Shown: in pieces, positions 18,162 to 27,396 of the stretch
How the letters are laid out: every line of letters starts with the position of its first letter
Position numbering within the stretch: position 1 is the first letter of the stretch
Source: Enterovibrio calviensis DSM 14347
GTDB lineage: Bacteria; Pseudomonadota; Gammaproteobacteria; Enterobacterales; Vibrionaceae
Direction of reading: 5' to 3'
Assembly (NCBI RefSeq): GCF_000621165.1
Contig: NZ_JHZA01000012.1
Coordinates: 62,001 to 126,000, forward strand
DNA length: 64,000 nucleotides
Translations under genes and position numbers: made by a program
The notes under the pieces: generated by a model
Seen by the model: only the letters and a program-made list of their open reading frames with translations
The model's database searches: none
Told to the model about the DNA's origin: nothing

Positions 18162-21092
18162 ATGAACGGAGCGCAGCAGACACGCAGTAAACGTTCCCTG
18201 TTCTCACAGTTGGCTATCGCCGTCTCTATCACTGTTATCGCCGTATTTTCCGCATCGTCCCTATTGATATACCACAATCAACGCGATGAACTCATTGCGT
18301 TGCAAACGGATAGTGCCAGCAAAGTCTCATCTCAATTGAGTTCATCCATTTCCACTTTGATGTACTCCCGATCGATTGATCAATACGATAAGCTTGCTCT
18401 CGAGGCTGTGAACGAAAATCAACATCACGCCGTGGTCGTTTACGATTTCAAATTGGGAGGGTTAACTGACCAGTCTCCCCATATCACCGGTTATATCCAT
18501 GACGAGAATCACCGCAATTACAGAAAGATAAAAAACGAAGACCTTCATGTCATTGAATCGGCATACTTCCAAGCTCCCTCTCCCGTTAGGTCAGAGTTAG
18601 GTGAAGTCCTAGGTCGTGTTGTGGTTTTTTTTGACGATAACGATATCAACGAACAACTCCAGGAAAAGCTCGTCCATACGTTGTCTACCAGCCTTGCCAT
18701 GGCACTTTTTCTCATCACAATTCTTCTCTACTTGGTTAAGCGTCTTTTCATCACCCCACTCACGACAATCTCTCGTGCCTTTGCTAATCAAGATACCAAC
18801 GGAATACCTAATACCTTACTTCCCGATTTCAATACGAAAGAACTCTCGTCTTTCAGCCATAGCGTCAACAACATGCTTTCTATGATTCGCCAATCTCACC
18901 AATCGATCTGGCTTGAACATTCACGCTTATTGAACGTGATTGAGGGCACACGCACAGGGACATGGGAATGGAACATAGAAACAGGAAAAATCACCTATGA
19001 CGGCGCATGGCAAGACATTATTGGTTGGAGTAATGAAGTACTCAATGGTGAGCCTAATCAGGATTGGAAAGCCTTTATTCACTCAGAAGACAGAGCGTTA
19101 TCAGACAAGCTTCTCCAGCAATTATTCGAGAAAGAGATCAACTATTACGATTGTGAACTTCGGCTGAAAAGCTTTTCAGGCGAATGGATTCACGTATTAG
19201 GCAGAGCCAATGTTGTCGAGTGGGATGAACACGAGCACCCACTCACCATATTGGGGACGCTGCAAAATATCACCGCACACAAGAAAGCTGAGGAAAGTCT
19301 TAAACTTGCCGCGAAAGTGTTCACCCACTCTCAAGAAGGCATCATCATCACTGACAGACAATCCAATATCATAGATGTAAATCAGTCATTTACTCGCATA
19401 ACTGGCTACTCGATTGAAGAGGTGAGAGGGAAGAAGCCAAGCATCTTGCATTCCGGTCACCAAGATGCAGATTTTTATCAGGCACTTTGGAAGACACTGG
19501 AAAAAAATGGACACTGGAGCGGCGAAATATGGAACCGTAAGAAAAGTGGAGAGATATATCCAGAGCTGTTAACCATCAGTTGTGTCCGTGATGCCGACAG
19601 AATGCCCGTTAATTATGTGGCTGTGTTTTCTGACATTACGTCTTACAAGGAACACGAACGTAAGCTTGAGAAAATCGCACATTTTGACACGCTGACAAAA
19701 TTGCCAAATCGCTTTTTATTGGCCGACCGACTAAAAAATGCCATGAAACATGCCAAGCGTCAGGGCGATCATGTTGCGGTCATCTTTCTTGACCTCGATG
19801 GGTTCAAACCCATCAACGACATCCATGGACATAAGGTTGGCGACATCTTGTTACAAGAATTGGCTAAGCGAATGCAGCTCGTTATCCGAGAAAGTGACAC
19901 CATCGCCAGAATAGGAGGCGACGAATTTGTTGCAGTATTAACTGGGCTTCATTCACCTGAAGATTGTCACCCTCTCCTCCCCCGCTTACTGAAGGCGACA
20001 TCCGATCCAGTGAGCGCAAATGGGCATTATGTTCAAGTGTCGGCGAGTTTAGGGATCACGATTTACCCACAAGCAGAGGAAGTGAATGCAGACAAACTGA
20101 TTCGTCAGGCTGATCACGCCATGTATCAAGCAAAACTAGAAGGGAAACACCGCTACCATTTCTTCGACGCTGAACTTGAACGAACGCTAAAACGTCAAAA
20201 TGAATACATTCGCTTAATCAGCACTGCACTGTTCAAAAATGAGTTTTTCTTGGTTTATCAGCCCAAGGTCAACTTCCGTACCGGCGACATTATCGGATTA
20301 GAGGCATTGATTCGCTGGCAACACCCTAAGCGTGGGAAGCTGATGCCGATTGATTTTATTCCCAGCATAGAAAACCATCGCTTGATCGTTGAAATGGGAA
20401 ACTGGGTACTCGAGGCTGCCTTGAAACAACTGAGCGATTGGAAGCAAAAAGGCTTAGTCACCCAAGTCAGTGTCAACATTGCGCCACTCCAACTCCTACA
20501 ACCTGACTTTATCAGTCACCTTGAGTCGCTTCTCGCTCGCTACCCTCATATTGCGCCAAGCCAACTCCAATTAGAAATTCTAGAAACCAGTGCACTAGAA
20601 GACGTAGAAAGCGTGTCGCGAATCATTACTTACTGCCAATCCATTGGTGTCTCTTTCGCAATCGATGACTTCGGCACAGGTTATGCGTCGTTGACATACC
20701 TAAAACAACTGCCGGCACAAACCCTTAAAATTGACCAAAGTTTCATTGGTGACATGCTTAACGATTCAGACAACTTAGCCATATTAGAAGGGGTTATTAC
20801 GCTGGCCAATACATTCAAACGCTCTGTTCTGGCTGAGGGGGTGGAGAGCATAGAACAAATCCAGCTATTGCTTTGGCTCGGATGCGAGTATGGACAAGGA
20901 TACGGTATTTCAAAGCCGTTGCTTGCAGATAAGGTACTGACATGGATGACCCAGTGGCAACCCGATCCAAGTTGGTTACTTAGCCCAGAAATAAAAGATG
21001 AGCAGTATCCGCTGATCGATTCCGTCATAGACAACCGCGCACGAGCCCAGCGCTTGAAGTCCTATCTCGCTGACAGAAAAAACAGCGAATAA
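18162..21092 (+). CDS. Membrane PAS/GGDEF/EAL c-di-GMP turnover protein
   Basis: A 976-residue protein that probably makes and/or degrades cyclic di-GMP. Order of parts: membrane helix (about 16-38), periplasmic sensor region (about 40-180), second helix (about 185-208), a HAMP-like linker, two PAS domains (about 255-375 and 385-495), GGDEF (about 505-670) and EAL (about 690-940). GGDEF is intact at residues 585-589 (RIGGDEFVAV), and the EAL motif is at 714-716 (GLEALIRW) with IDDFGTGYASL, KIDQSFI and AEGVES, the residues needed for phosphodiesterase activity. Either activity is therefore possible. It stands alone between dxs and pgpA. Confidence 0.94.
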   Translation: MNGAQQTRSKRSLFSQLAIAVSITVIAVFSASSLLIYHNQRDELIALQTDSASKVSSQLSSSISTLMYSRSIDQYDKLALEAVNENQHHAVVVYDFKLGGLTDQSPHITGYIHDENHRNYRKIKNEDLHVIESAYFQAPSPVRSELGEVLGRVVVFFDDNDINEQLQEKLVHTLSTSLAMALFLITILLYLVKRLFITPLTTISRAFANQDTNGIPNTLLPDFNTKELSSFSHSVNNMLSMIRQSHQSIWLEHSRLLNVIEGTRTGTWEWNIETGKITYDGAWQDIIGWSNEVLNGEPNQDWKAFIHSEDRALSDKLLQQLFEKEINYYDCELRLKSFSGEWIHVLGRANVVEWDEHEHPLTILGTLQNITAHKKAEESLKLAAKVFTHSQEGIIITDRQSNIIDVNQSFTRITGYSIEEVRGKKPSILHSGHQDADFYQALWKTLEKNGHWSGEIWNRKKSGEIYPELLTISCVRDADRMPVNYVAVFSDITSYKEHERKLEKIAHFDTLTKLPNRFLLADRLKNAMKHAKRQGDHVAVIFLDLDGFKPINDIHGHKVGDILLQELAKRMQLVIRESDTIARIGGDEFVAVLTGLHSPEDCHPLLPRLLKATSDPVSANGHYVQVSASLGITIYPQAEEVNADKLIRQADHAMYQAKLEGKHRYHFFDAELERTLKRQNEYIRLISTALFKNEFFLVYQPKVNFRTGDIIGLEALIRWQHPKRGKLMPIDFIPSIENHRLIVEMGNWVLEAALKQLSDWKQKGLVTQVSVNIAPLQLLQPDFISHLESLLARYPHIAPSQLQLEILETSALEDVESVSRIITYCQSIGVSFAIDDFGTGYASLTYLKQLPAQTLKIDQSFIGDMLNDSDNLAILEGVITLANTFKRSVLAEGVESIEQIQLLLWLGCEYGQGYGISKPLLADKVLTWMTQWQPDPSWLLSPEIKDEQYPLIDSVIDNRARAQRLKSYLADRKNSE

Positions 21093-21102
21093 GGCATAAA
21101 AA

Positions 21103-21122
21103 AACGGCAATCGTGCCGTTTC
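21103..21122. terminator. Bidirectional terminator between the GGDEF/EAL gene and pgpA
   Basis: AAACGGCA (21103-21110), loop ATCG, TGCCGTTT (21115-21122), with an A run on the left giving a T run on the minus strand for pgpA. Confidence 0.88.
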
Positions 21123-21151
21123 TTCATGTCAGAATGTTGGCTTGATCTTGA

Positions 21152-21640
21152 CTACCACCAGCCCAAATAGGCATGGCCGCACCAAAGCACCAACATAGAC
21201 ATAATACCGGCAACAATATCATCAAGCATAATGCCTAACCCGCCGTGTACCTGTTTGTCTAACCAGCTAATAGGCCAAGGCTTAACCATGTCAAAGAATC
21301 GGAAAATAACAAAACCCGCTAACACAGTCTGCCAATCCGTCACGGGCACCAACAACATGGTGATCCAAAAGCCGACAAACTCATCCCATACGATGCTGCC
21401 GTGATCATGGACTCCCATATCTTGCGATGTACGACCACAAAGGTAGATACCAACTGCGCTACCAATAACGATTGCAACCGGAAGCAAAGTTGTTGATAGG
21501 GAAACAATTAACAGATAAAACGGAATCGCTGCCAACGTGCCCATGGTGCCCGGAATAATAGGAGAAAGCCCAGAGCCAAAGCCTGTCGCTAAAAGGTGTA
21601 CCGGATTCGCCAAGCGAATTTTACTGATAGGGTTATTCAT
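21152..21640 (-). CDS. pgpA: Phosphatidylglycerophosphatase A
   Basis: Inner membrane phosphatase that converts phosphatidylglycerol phosphate to phosphatidylglycerol. The 162 residues start MNNPISKIRLANPVHLLATGFGSGLSPIIPGTMGT in outline, the family signature, and include YLCGRTSQDMGVHDHGSIVWDEFVG with conserved acidic residues (quoted as segments; residues about 68-90), plus several hydrophobic helices. It follows thiL by 14 bp; thiL-pgpA is the conserved arrangement. Confidence 0.95.
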   Translation of the reverse strand: MNNPISKIRLANPVHLLATGFGSGLSPIIPGTMGTLAAIPFYLLIVSLSTTLLPVAIVIGSAVGIYLCGRTSQDMGVHDHGSIVWDEFVGFWITMLLVPVTDWQTVLAGFVIFRFFDMVKPWPISWLDKQVHGGLGIMLDDIVAGIMSMLVLWCGHAYLGWW

Positions 21641-21654
21641 TTACTTCAACTACC

Positions 21655-22626
21655 TTACGACGAAAAATGGTCCCAGCCTGAGAGTGACCAATCGACTTCT
21701 TTATCTTCCCACCGCACACTGAGCCCTTCACCATGTCGAATTTGTCCAATGCATGTAACTGGTGTGTTTGTATGCGCTAAAGCCGCATCTAACGCGCCAC
21801 GGTGACTTTCTGGCACAGTGAAGCAAAGCTCGTATTCTTCACCACTGCATAATGCCAGTTTTGCTGCCGCTTCTCGACTTCCCGCATACTGTAACAGCTC
21901 ATCAGATAACGGTAATTCATTTGCATTCACCACCGCAGAGACATTGCTTGCCTTGAGTATGTGCTTGAGGTCGGCAATCAAACCATCAGAAATATCTAAC
22001 GCAGAGGACGCTAGGCCGCGCAGTGCTTGCCCCGCTAATACGCGAGGTGTCGAATAGTAGTGACGATTTAGCAGCGTATTTTCGATGTCATTCGAGGGGG
22101 TATCTCCACGAAGAATCACATCCAGACCCGCCGCACTGTCACCGAGGTTTCCCGTAACATACAGCCAATCTCCTGCCATAGCGCCATGACGACAAATCGC
22201 TTTGCCTGCAGGAATAAAGCCTTGAAGCGTGATCGTAATGCTAAGAGGGCCTTTGGTTGTGTCGCCACCAATCAACTGAACATGATAGTACTCAGACAGC
22301 TTATAGAAGCCGTCACAGAACCCTTTCAACCACGTTTCATCGACCGAAGGCAGTGTCAGCGCCAAAGAGCACCATGCAGGTATGGCTCCCATCGCGGCGA
22401 GATCACTAAGATTAGAAGCCAACGCTTTATGGGCCACTTTTACGGGGTCGGCATCAGGGAGAAAATGATTACCCGCCACCAAGGTGTCTGTCGTCACGAC
22501 CAGTTGGCTATTGTCCGGTATAGTGATCACTGCAGCATCATCACCAATGCCGAGCACCACATCCTTTCTTCCGACGGGTTGCGCCTTAAAGTAACGGTTA
22601 ATTAAATCGAATTCGTTACCAGCCAT
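21655..22626 (-). CDS. thiL: Thiamine-monophosphate kinase
   Basis: Phosphorylates thiamine monophosphate to the active cofactor thiamine diphosphate. The 323 residues begin MAGNEFDLINRYF and contain the PurM-like signatures VLGIGDDAAVI, VGGxTT-type IGGDTTKGPLSITITLQG, and ALDISDGLIADLKHIL. It lies downstream of nusB, with a terminator between them, and just upstream of pgpA. With dxs and thiI also in the window, three thiamine-linked genes are near each other, but there is no sign they are co-regulated. No TPP riboswitch is seen. Confidence 0.96.
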   Translation of the reverse strand: MAGNEFDLINRYFKAQPVGRKDVVLGIGDDAAVITIPDNSQLVVTTDTLVAGNHFLPDADPVKVAHKALASNLSDLAAMGAIPAWCSLALTLPSVDETWLKGFCDGFYKLSEYYHVQLIGGDTTKGPLSITITLQGFIPAGKAICRHGAMAGDWLYVTGNLGDSAAGLDVILRGDTPSNDIENTLLNRHYYSTPRVLAGQALRGLASSALDISDGLIADLKHILKASNVSAVVNANELPLSDELLQYAGSREAAAKLALCSGEEYELCFTVPESHRGALDAALAHTNTPVTCIGQIRHGEGLSVRWEDKEVDWSLSGWDHFSS

Positions 22627-22657
22627 CTTTTCATTCCATGCAAGCGAGGATAAGAAA

Positions 22658-22678
22658 AAGGCCAGCGAGGCTGGCCTT
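22658..22678 (-). terminator. Terminator between nusB and thiL
   Basis: AAGGCCAGC (22658-22666), loop GAG, GCTGGCCTT (22670-22678). On the minus strand the hairpin is followed by a TTTTTC run. It would stop or attenuate the rib-nusB transcript before thiL. Confidence 0.85.
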
Positions 22679-22694
22679 TGGAATTACTTAATGA

Positions 22695-23150
22695 TTATTT
22701 CTTTCGCAGGGTTGGTACTGCTTTATCCAGCACCCCGTTCACGAATTTGTGGCTGTCTTCAGCGCCAAAACGCTTCGCCAACTCAATAGCTTCGTTGATA
22801 ACCACTTTATAAGGAACATCTTGACGCTTGCACAGTTCATACATAGCAAGACGTAGCAAAGCATGCTCCATCTCATCCAAATCTTGGATTGGACGAGACA
22901 AGTATGGACGCATTTTGCTGTCCATTTCTTGGTAGTTCAACACCACGCCTGAAAACAGATCACGGAAGTATTCAACGTCCGTATCTGGTTGACGAAGACG
23001 CGGCTCATCAGCCTGGTGTTCTTCTTCTTCGTAGTTATCTGCCGCTAGAAACTGTGCTTCAATATCAGCAACGTTGCCTTTGGTCAATTGCCAAGAATAG
23101 ATGGCTTGTAGTGCAAAATGACGCGCATTGCGTCGTGCGGCTGGTTTCAC
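22695..23150 (-). CDS. nusB: Transcription antitermination factor NusB
   Basis: RNA-binding factor that with NusE and NusA supports rRNA antitermination. The 151 residues start at a GTG ([22 protein letters not shown]) with GGGGG six bases upstream, and end with the family helix [23 protein letters not shown] in outline. An acidic insertion ([19 protein letters not shown]) in the middle is longer than in E. coli NusB (139 aa). It follows ribH by 11 bp, as in E. coli and vibrios. Confidence 0.96.
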   Translation of the reverse strand: MKPAARRNARHFALQAIYSWQLTKGNVADIEAQFLAADNYEEEEHQADEPRLRQPDTDVEYFRDLFSGVVLNYQEMDSKMRPYLSRPIQDLDEMEHALLRLAMYELCKRQDVPYKVVINEAIELAKRFGAEDSHKFVNGVLDKAVPTLRKK

Positions 23151-23161
23151 GATAACCCCCG

Positions 23162-23632
23162 TTAGGATTCGATTTGGGACAGGACATTTACCATTTCAAG
23201 CGCGCTTAGTGCAGCCTCTGCCCCTTTATTACCAGCCTTGGTACCCGCGCGTTCGATGGCTTGTTCGATGGTATCTACGGTCAGCACGCCGAAAGCCACT
23301 GGAGTATCAAACTCTAGTGCTACTTGTGCCAAACCTTTGTTGCATTCTCCGGCCACATAGTCAAAGTGTGGCGTACCGCCGCGGATCACTGATCCAAGAG
23401 CGATGATTGCGTCATAACGACCGCTTTTTGCAACACGTTGTGCAACCAATGGAAGCTCGTAAGCACCAGGGCAACGTACTACAGTGATATTTTCTTCGCT
23501 AACTTGGCCCTGACGCTTCAGCGCATCAATAGCACCGTCCAGCAGACTTTCGTTAATGAAGCTGTTGAAACGAGATATAACGATAGCAACTTGAGCATTT
23601 GGTGCTGCGAATGCACCTTCGATTACCTTCAT
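23162..23632 (-). CDS. ribH: 6,7-dimethyl-8-ribityllumazine synthase
   Basis: Joins 5-amino-6-ribitylaminouracil and dihydroxybutanone phosphate to give the lumazine precursor of riboflavin; forms icosahedral shells. The 156 residues show [19 protein letters not shown], the [11 protein letters not shown] loop, and [16 protein letters not shown] with the active-site histidine. It is separated from the upstream ribBX gene by a strong palindromic terminator (23763-23790), so it may have its own promoter in the 23633-23762 gap. nusB follows. Confidence 0.97.
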   Translation of the reverse strand: MKVIEGAFAAPNAQVAIVISRFNSFINESLLDGAIDALKRQGQVSEENITVVRCPGAYELPLVAQRVAKSGRYDAIIALGSVIRGGTPHFDYVAGECNKGLAQVALEFDTPVAFGVLTVDTIEQAIERAGTKAGNKGAEAALSALEMVNVLSQIES

Positions 23633-23762
23633 GGGCCTTCCTGTGACTGTTTTATCCGGATTTAGAAACCGCGGGATTCTATCACACTTTTCTGTAAAGC
23701 ATCCAGCGCTTATCCCTCATGACTCTTGCCCTGCATAGGGAAGAAATCTTTTCGATTTAACG

Positions 23763-23790
23763 AAAAAGCACAGCAATTGCTGTGCTTTTT
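23763..23790 (-). terminator. Perfect 28-bp palindromic terminator after ribBX
   Basis: AAAAAGCACAGCAA joined directly to TTGCTGTGCTTTTT, a perfect inverted repeat with T run on the minus strand. It lies between ribBX and ribH, so the rib cluster is split into at least two transcripts or is attenuated here. Confidence 0.9.
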
Positions 23791-23821
23791 CAACAAGACT
23801 TTTGGCGAATGGCCTTTCATC

Positions 23822-24931
23822 TTAGTCGCAAACGTATTCCACAACCTTCAAGCCGAAGCCTGACAACGCGTGATAACGCTTATTCGGCGAGGATAACAAG
23901 CGCATTTCCGTCACGCCTAAATCTGCCAAGATCTGCGAACCAACACCGACACGTCGACTGGTGCCTTGCCATTTGGCTGATGCGGGCTGGTCACCATTGT
24001 CTTGCGCTTCAAACGTTTTAACACGATGAATAATGGTGTCTGACGATTCTTCTTTACCCAAAATCACCAATACGCCACCATCTGCATTGATGCGTTTCAT
24101 CGCACCTGTCAGAGACCAACTGCGCTCTGCAGAGCGATCCGAATGCAGAAGATCCGTAAAGGTATCTTGAAGATGCACACGCACTAGCGTTGGCTGATTA
24201 GACACTTCGCCTTTTTGCAACGCGTAGTGAACTTGGTTATCAATGGTATCTCGGTAGGTGATCAGGTCAAATTCACCGTGCTCAGTCGGCAATTTACATT
24301 TCGCCACACGCTCGATGGTGGTTTCATGGTTGTTTCGGTACTCGATAAGATCGGCAATCGTACCTAATTTGATACCATGCTTCTCACCAAACACTTCGAG
24401 ATCAGGGCGACGTGCCATAGTGCCGTCTTCGTTAAGAATTTCGACGATAACCGCGGACGGAGAGCAACCGCCCAAACGCGCCAAATCACATCCTGCTTCC
24501 GTGTGCCCAGCTCGTGTTAACACGCCACCATCTTGCGCCATTAGCGGGAAGATGTGCCCAGGCTGCACCAAGTCTGCCGCTACCGCGTTTGGCGCAACCG
24601 CTGCTTCGACCGTACGAGCACGATCTGCTGCTGAAATACCGGTTGTTACGCCTGTCGCCGCTTCAATCGACACTGTAAATGCAGTAGAGAATTGTGCATT
24701 GTTGTCGCTCACCATTAAGGGTAACCCAAGGCGCTGGCAATGGTCTTTGGTCATGGTTAAACAAATCAAACCGCGGCCATACATCGCCATGAAATTGATG
24801 GCTTCGGGAGAGACTTTTTCAGCGGCGATAATAAGATCACCTTCATTCTCTCGATCCTCATCATCCATCAAGATGACCATTTTTCCCTGACGAATATCGT
24901 CAATGATTTCTGCAGCGCTACTGATCGGCAT
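23822..24931 (-). CDS. ribBX: 3,4-dihydroxy-2-butanone-4-phosphate synthase with degenerate GTP cyclohydrolase II domain (RibBX type)
   Basis: The N-terminal half (about residues 1-200) is a full DHBP synthase: [26 protein letters not shown] and the [14 protein letters not shown] metal/active-site motifs. The C-terminal half aligns with RibA but lacks its hallmarks: the three zinc cysteines (normally ECLTGD...CDC) are replaced where the protein reads [20 protein letters not shown], and the HxREGR motif is absent. By family knowledge this matches the RibBX variant of Proteobacteria, active as RibB only; real GTP cyclohydrolase II must be elsewhere. I chose the ATG at 24931 because AGGGA lies 8 bp upstream; a GTG at 24967 is less likely. 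369 residues. Confidence 0.9.
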   Translation of the reverse strand: MPISSAAEIIDDIRQGKMVILMDDEDRENEGDLIIAAEKVSPEAINFMAMYGRGLICLTMTKDHCQRLGLPLMVSDNNAQFSTAFTVSIEAATGVTTGISAADRARTVEAAVAPNAVAADLVQPGHIFPLMAQDGGVLTRAGHTEAGCDLARLGGCSPSAVIVEILNEDGTMARRPDLEVFGEKHGIKLGTIADLIEYRNNHETTIERVAKCKLPTEHGEFDLITYRDTIDNQVHYALQKGEVSNQPTLVRVHLQDTFTDLLHSDRSAERSWSLTGAMKRINADGGVLVILGKEESSDTIIHRVKTFEAQDNGDQPASAKWQGTSRRVGVGSQILADLGVTEMRLLSSPNKRYHALSGFGLKVVEYVCD

Positions 24932-25013
24932 TGTTCTATCCCTGTCACTGTCAGTGCTCATCGGCACGGTATATGTTATTTGCTGATAGCGTCACGAGCT
25001 ATCGTCGTGATGG

Positions 25014-25676
25014 CTATCTAAGAAAACCTGATTCTGCTAATTTCGCCATGGTTAATCCACCCGCACCAGATTGCTGTGCGGCGCGGTCGCCCATCATTAA
25101 ACGCTCTAAATAACGAGCAATCACATCCACTTCAAGATTTACTTGCTGACCGACATTTAAGGTTTCAATGGTGGTTTCAAGTGCGGTGTGAGGAACGATG
25201 GTCAATTTGAAGCGATTACCATCAATGTCATTAATGGTCAGGCTGATACCATCGATGGTCACTGAGCCTTTTTCAGCCAGGTACTTTGCCAGACTTGCTG
25301 GCGCTTCCAGCCAAAACTCAATCGCACGCCCTGATTCATGACGTGACACAACGGTCGCTAAACCGTCGACATGGCCTGAGACCATGTGTCCACCGAATCG
25401 CGTGGTCGGTAGCATGGCTTTTTCGAGATTCACTGCTTGCCCAGATTGATAGGTTGCAAATGCAGTGCGCTGAAGCGTTTCCACGGATAAATCAGCCACA
25501 TAACCATTACCCGTCAACGACACCACGGTAAGACACACTCCGTTAGTCGCGATACTGTCACCCAATTTCACATCGGATAAGTCAAGGTCACCGCTTTCAA
25601 TGGTTAGGGAAATGTCTTTGCCTTTTGGCGTGATTTTCCCAATGCGACCGACTGCTTCAATAATTCCTGTAAACAT
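25014..25676 (-). CDS. ribE: Riboflavin synthase alpha chain
   Basis: Dismutates two lumazine molecules to riboflavin. The 220 residues start MFTGIIEAVGRI and show the two homologous barrels, each with a typical motif (GDSIATNGVCLTVV about residue 40-52; KGSVTIDGISLTIN about 135-148) and GHVDG loops (MVSGHVDGLATV). It lies 8 bp after ribD and 82 bp before ribBX on the same strand. Some databases call this gene ribC. Confidence 0.97.
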   Translation of the reverse strand: MFTGIIEAVGRIGKITPKGKDISLTIESGDLDLSDVKLGDSIATNGVCLTVVSLTGNGYVADLSVETLQRTAFATYQSGQAVNLEKAMLPTTRFGGHMVSGHVDGLATVVSRHESGRAIEFWLEAPASLAKYLAEKGSVTIDGISLTINDIDGNRFKLTIVPHTALETTIETLNVGQQVNLEVDVIARYLERLMMGDRAAQQSGAGGLTMAKLAESGFLR

Positions 25677-25684
25677 ATAATTCT

Positions 25685-26797
25685 TTACTGCTTTTTCATA
25701 CGAAGGCGCACGTCGTTACCAATTTGGCGAACGTCCGTTAATTCAAAAGATGGCACTTGCTCCATGGCAGTGAAACCGCCCAGATTCGCGAGTGCACGAG
25801 CATCTTGTCCCATCAGTTTAGGGGCTTGATACACAATAAGCTCATCAACCAGATCCGCATTCAATAAACTGCCTGCAAGTGTCGCACCCGCTTCAACCCA
25901 AATATGGTTAACGCCTTTGGATGCCAGCGCTCGCATCGTCTCGGACAAATCTAGCCCATTGTCCTGACGATTCACCTGAATCACTTCAACGTCATCACTC
26001 AAAAACACGGTTTGGGCATTGGCTGTGACTAACATCACTTCGCCATCGAGCGAAAACAGCTGCGCGTCTGCTTTGACTTTGGCATCAGTATCTAAGATCA
26101 CGCGTATAGGTTGGCGAAGCGTTTTGATGTCGTAGTCAGCTTGAGCATCTCGAGGGAGTTGTTCCCAGCGTACGTTGAGCGACGGGTTATCATCTAACAC
26201 TGTCTGACTGGTCGAGAGTACGGCTCCAGACATAGCACGGAAAGCTTGAACATCAGCGCGTGCTTCGGGTCCGGTGATCCATTGGCTTTGACCATTTGCT
26301 AACGCAGTGCGCCCATCAAGGCTTGCAGCGAGCTTAAGCTGCACATAAGGCATACCAGTTTTCATCATCTTAATGAACCCCGGATTCAGCGCTTCTGCTT
26401 GCGGTTGTAGCAGTCCAACATCCACCTGAATACCCGCATCACGTAAACGTTGTATGCCGCGACCTGCCACGTTAGGGTTAGGGTCGACCATGGCACATAC
26501 TACGCGGCCAACACCTGCAGCAATCAAGGCATCAGCACAGGGCGGCGTTCGGCCAAAATGGGAGCAAGGTTCAAGTGTGACATAAGCTGTCGCGCCATTG
26601 GATTTTTCACCAGCCGCGCGCAATGCAAAGACTTCGGCGTGAGGTTCACCCGCGCGAAAATGAAAGCCGTCACCGACAATGTCATCACCTTGAGTGATAA
26701 CACAGCCGACATTGGGGTTAGGTGCTGTGGTATAGATGCCGCGTATTGCCAAATCAATGGCACGCGACATCATGTCTGTATCAAATTGAGAAAACAT
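25685..26797 (-). CDS. ribD: Bifunctional riboflavin deaminase/reductase RibD
   Basis: Catalyses the deamination and side-chain reduction steps between GTP cyclohydrolase II and lumazine synthase. The N-terminal deaminase domain (about 1-145) has the zinc motif GEPHAEVFALRAAG and EPCSHFGRTPPC; the C-terminal reductase domain (about 150-368) has QLKLAASLDGRTA and WVEAGATLAGSLL. 370 residues, family length. It follows nrdR by 8 bp, the conserved nrdR-ribD order. No FMN riboswitch is visible upstream of this cluster. Confidence 0.97.
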   Translation of the reverse strand: MFSQFDTDMMSRAIDLAIRGIYTTAPNPNVGCVITQGDDIVGDGFHFRAGEPHAEVFALRAAGEKSNGATAYVTLEPCSHFGRTPPCADALIAAGVGRVVCAMVDPNPNVAGRGIQRLRDAGIQVDVGLLQPQAEALNPGFIKMMKTGMPYVQLKLAASLDGRTALANGQSQWITGPEARADVQAFRAMSGAVLSTSQTVLDDNPSLNVRWEQLPRDAQADYDIKTLRQPIRVILDTDAKVKADAQLFSLDGEVMLVTANAQTVFLSDDVEVIQVNRQDNGLDLSETMRALASKGVNHIWVEAGATLAGSLLNADLVDELIVYQAPKLMGQDARALANLGGFTAMEQVPSFELTDVRQIGNDVRLRMKKQ

Positions 26798-26805
26798 GTC
26801 ACCGC

Positions 26806-27255
26806 TTACTTTTCTAAACGCGCAATTTCTTCGCCAAAGTCTCTGATGTCTTCAAAGCTGTGATAAACAGATGCAAAGCGAATGTACGCCACTTTATCGA
26901 GTTCTTTCAGCGCATCCATGACCAAGTTACCCACCATGGTAGACGAGACTTCTCGCTCACCAGTGGCTCGTATGGTGGATTTGATGGTATTGATGGATTT
27001 TTCGATATCGTCAGTGCTAACTGGACGCTTCTCCAAAGCTCGCTGAATACCACCGCGCAATTTGTCTTCATCAAACGGTTCTCTATTACCGTTTGTTTTG
27101 ATGATCCGCGGCATCACCAACTCTGCAGTTTCAAACGTGGTATATCGTTCGCTACACGCCAAACACTGGCGACGACGACGCACTTGATGACCGTCTGCAA
27201 CCAAACGTGAATCAATGACTTTGGTGTCATTCGCACCACAAAATGGACAGTGCAT
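26806..27255 (-). CDS. nrdR: Transcriptional repressor NrdR
   Basis: Zinc/ATP-cone repressor of ribonucleotide reductase genes. The 149 residues begin [17 protein letters not shown], with CxxC pairs (Cys3/Cys6 and [12 protein letters not shown]) forming the zinc ribbon, followed by the ATP-cone ([20 protein letters not shown], here [20 protein letters not shown], about residues 49-68). First gene of the nrdR-ribD-ribE-ribBX run, with a terminator separating it from upstream glyA. Confidence 0.97.
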   Translation of the reverse strand: MHCPFCGANDTKVIDSRLVADGHQVRRRRQCLACSERYTTFETAELVMPRIIKTNGNREPFDEDKLRGGIQRALEKRPVSTDDIEKSINTIKSTIRATGEREVSSTMVGNLVMDALKELDKVAYIRFASVYHSFEDIRDFGEEIARLEK

Positions 27256-27336
27256 GTCGCCTCCTTAAACAATTGGAAGACAGTGTAACCGATTTAAGCG
27301 CAAGGGTAAGCGGTGTTGAGAGTATTTCGATTACAA

Positions 27337-27360
27337 AAAAAGCACCCGAAGGTGCTTTTT
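27337..27360 (-). terminator. Rho-independent terminator of glyA
   Basis: AAAAAGCACC (27337-27346), loop CGAA, GGTGCTTTTT (27351-27360), with T run on the minus strand. It separates glyA from nrdR. Confidence 0.92.
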
Positions 27361-27396
27361 CTCTATTAATCCATCACGAAATGGATAAATAGCGCG

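Noticed and set aside
26798-27396. FMN riboswitch before the rib genes
   Set aside because: None of the conserved RFN core words is visible upstream of nrdR-ribD, ribBX or ribH.
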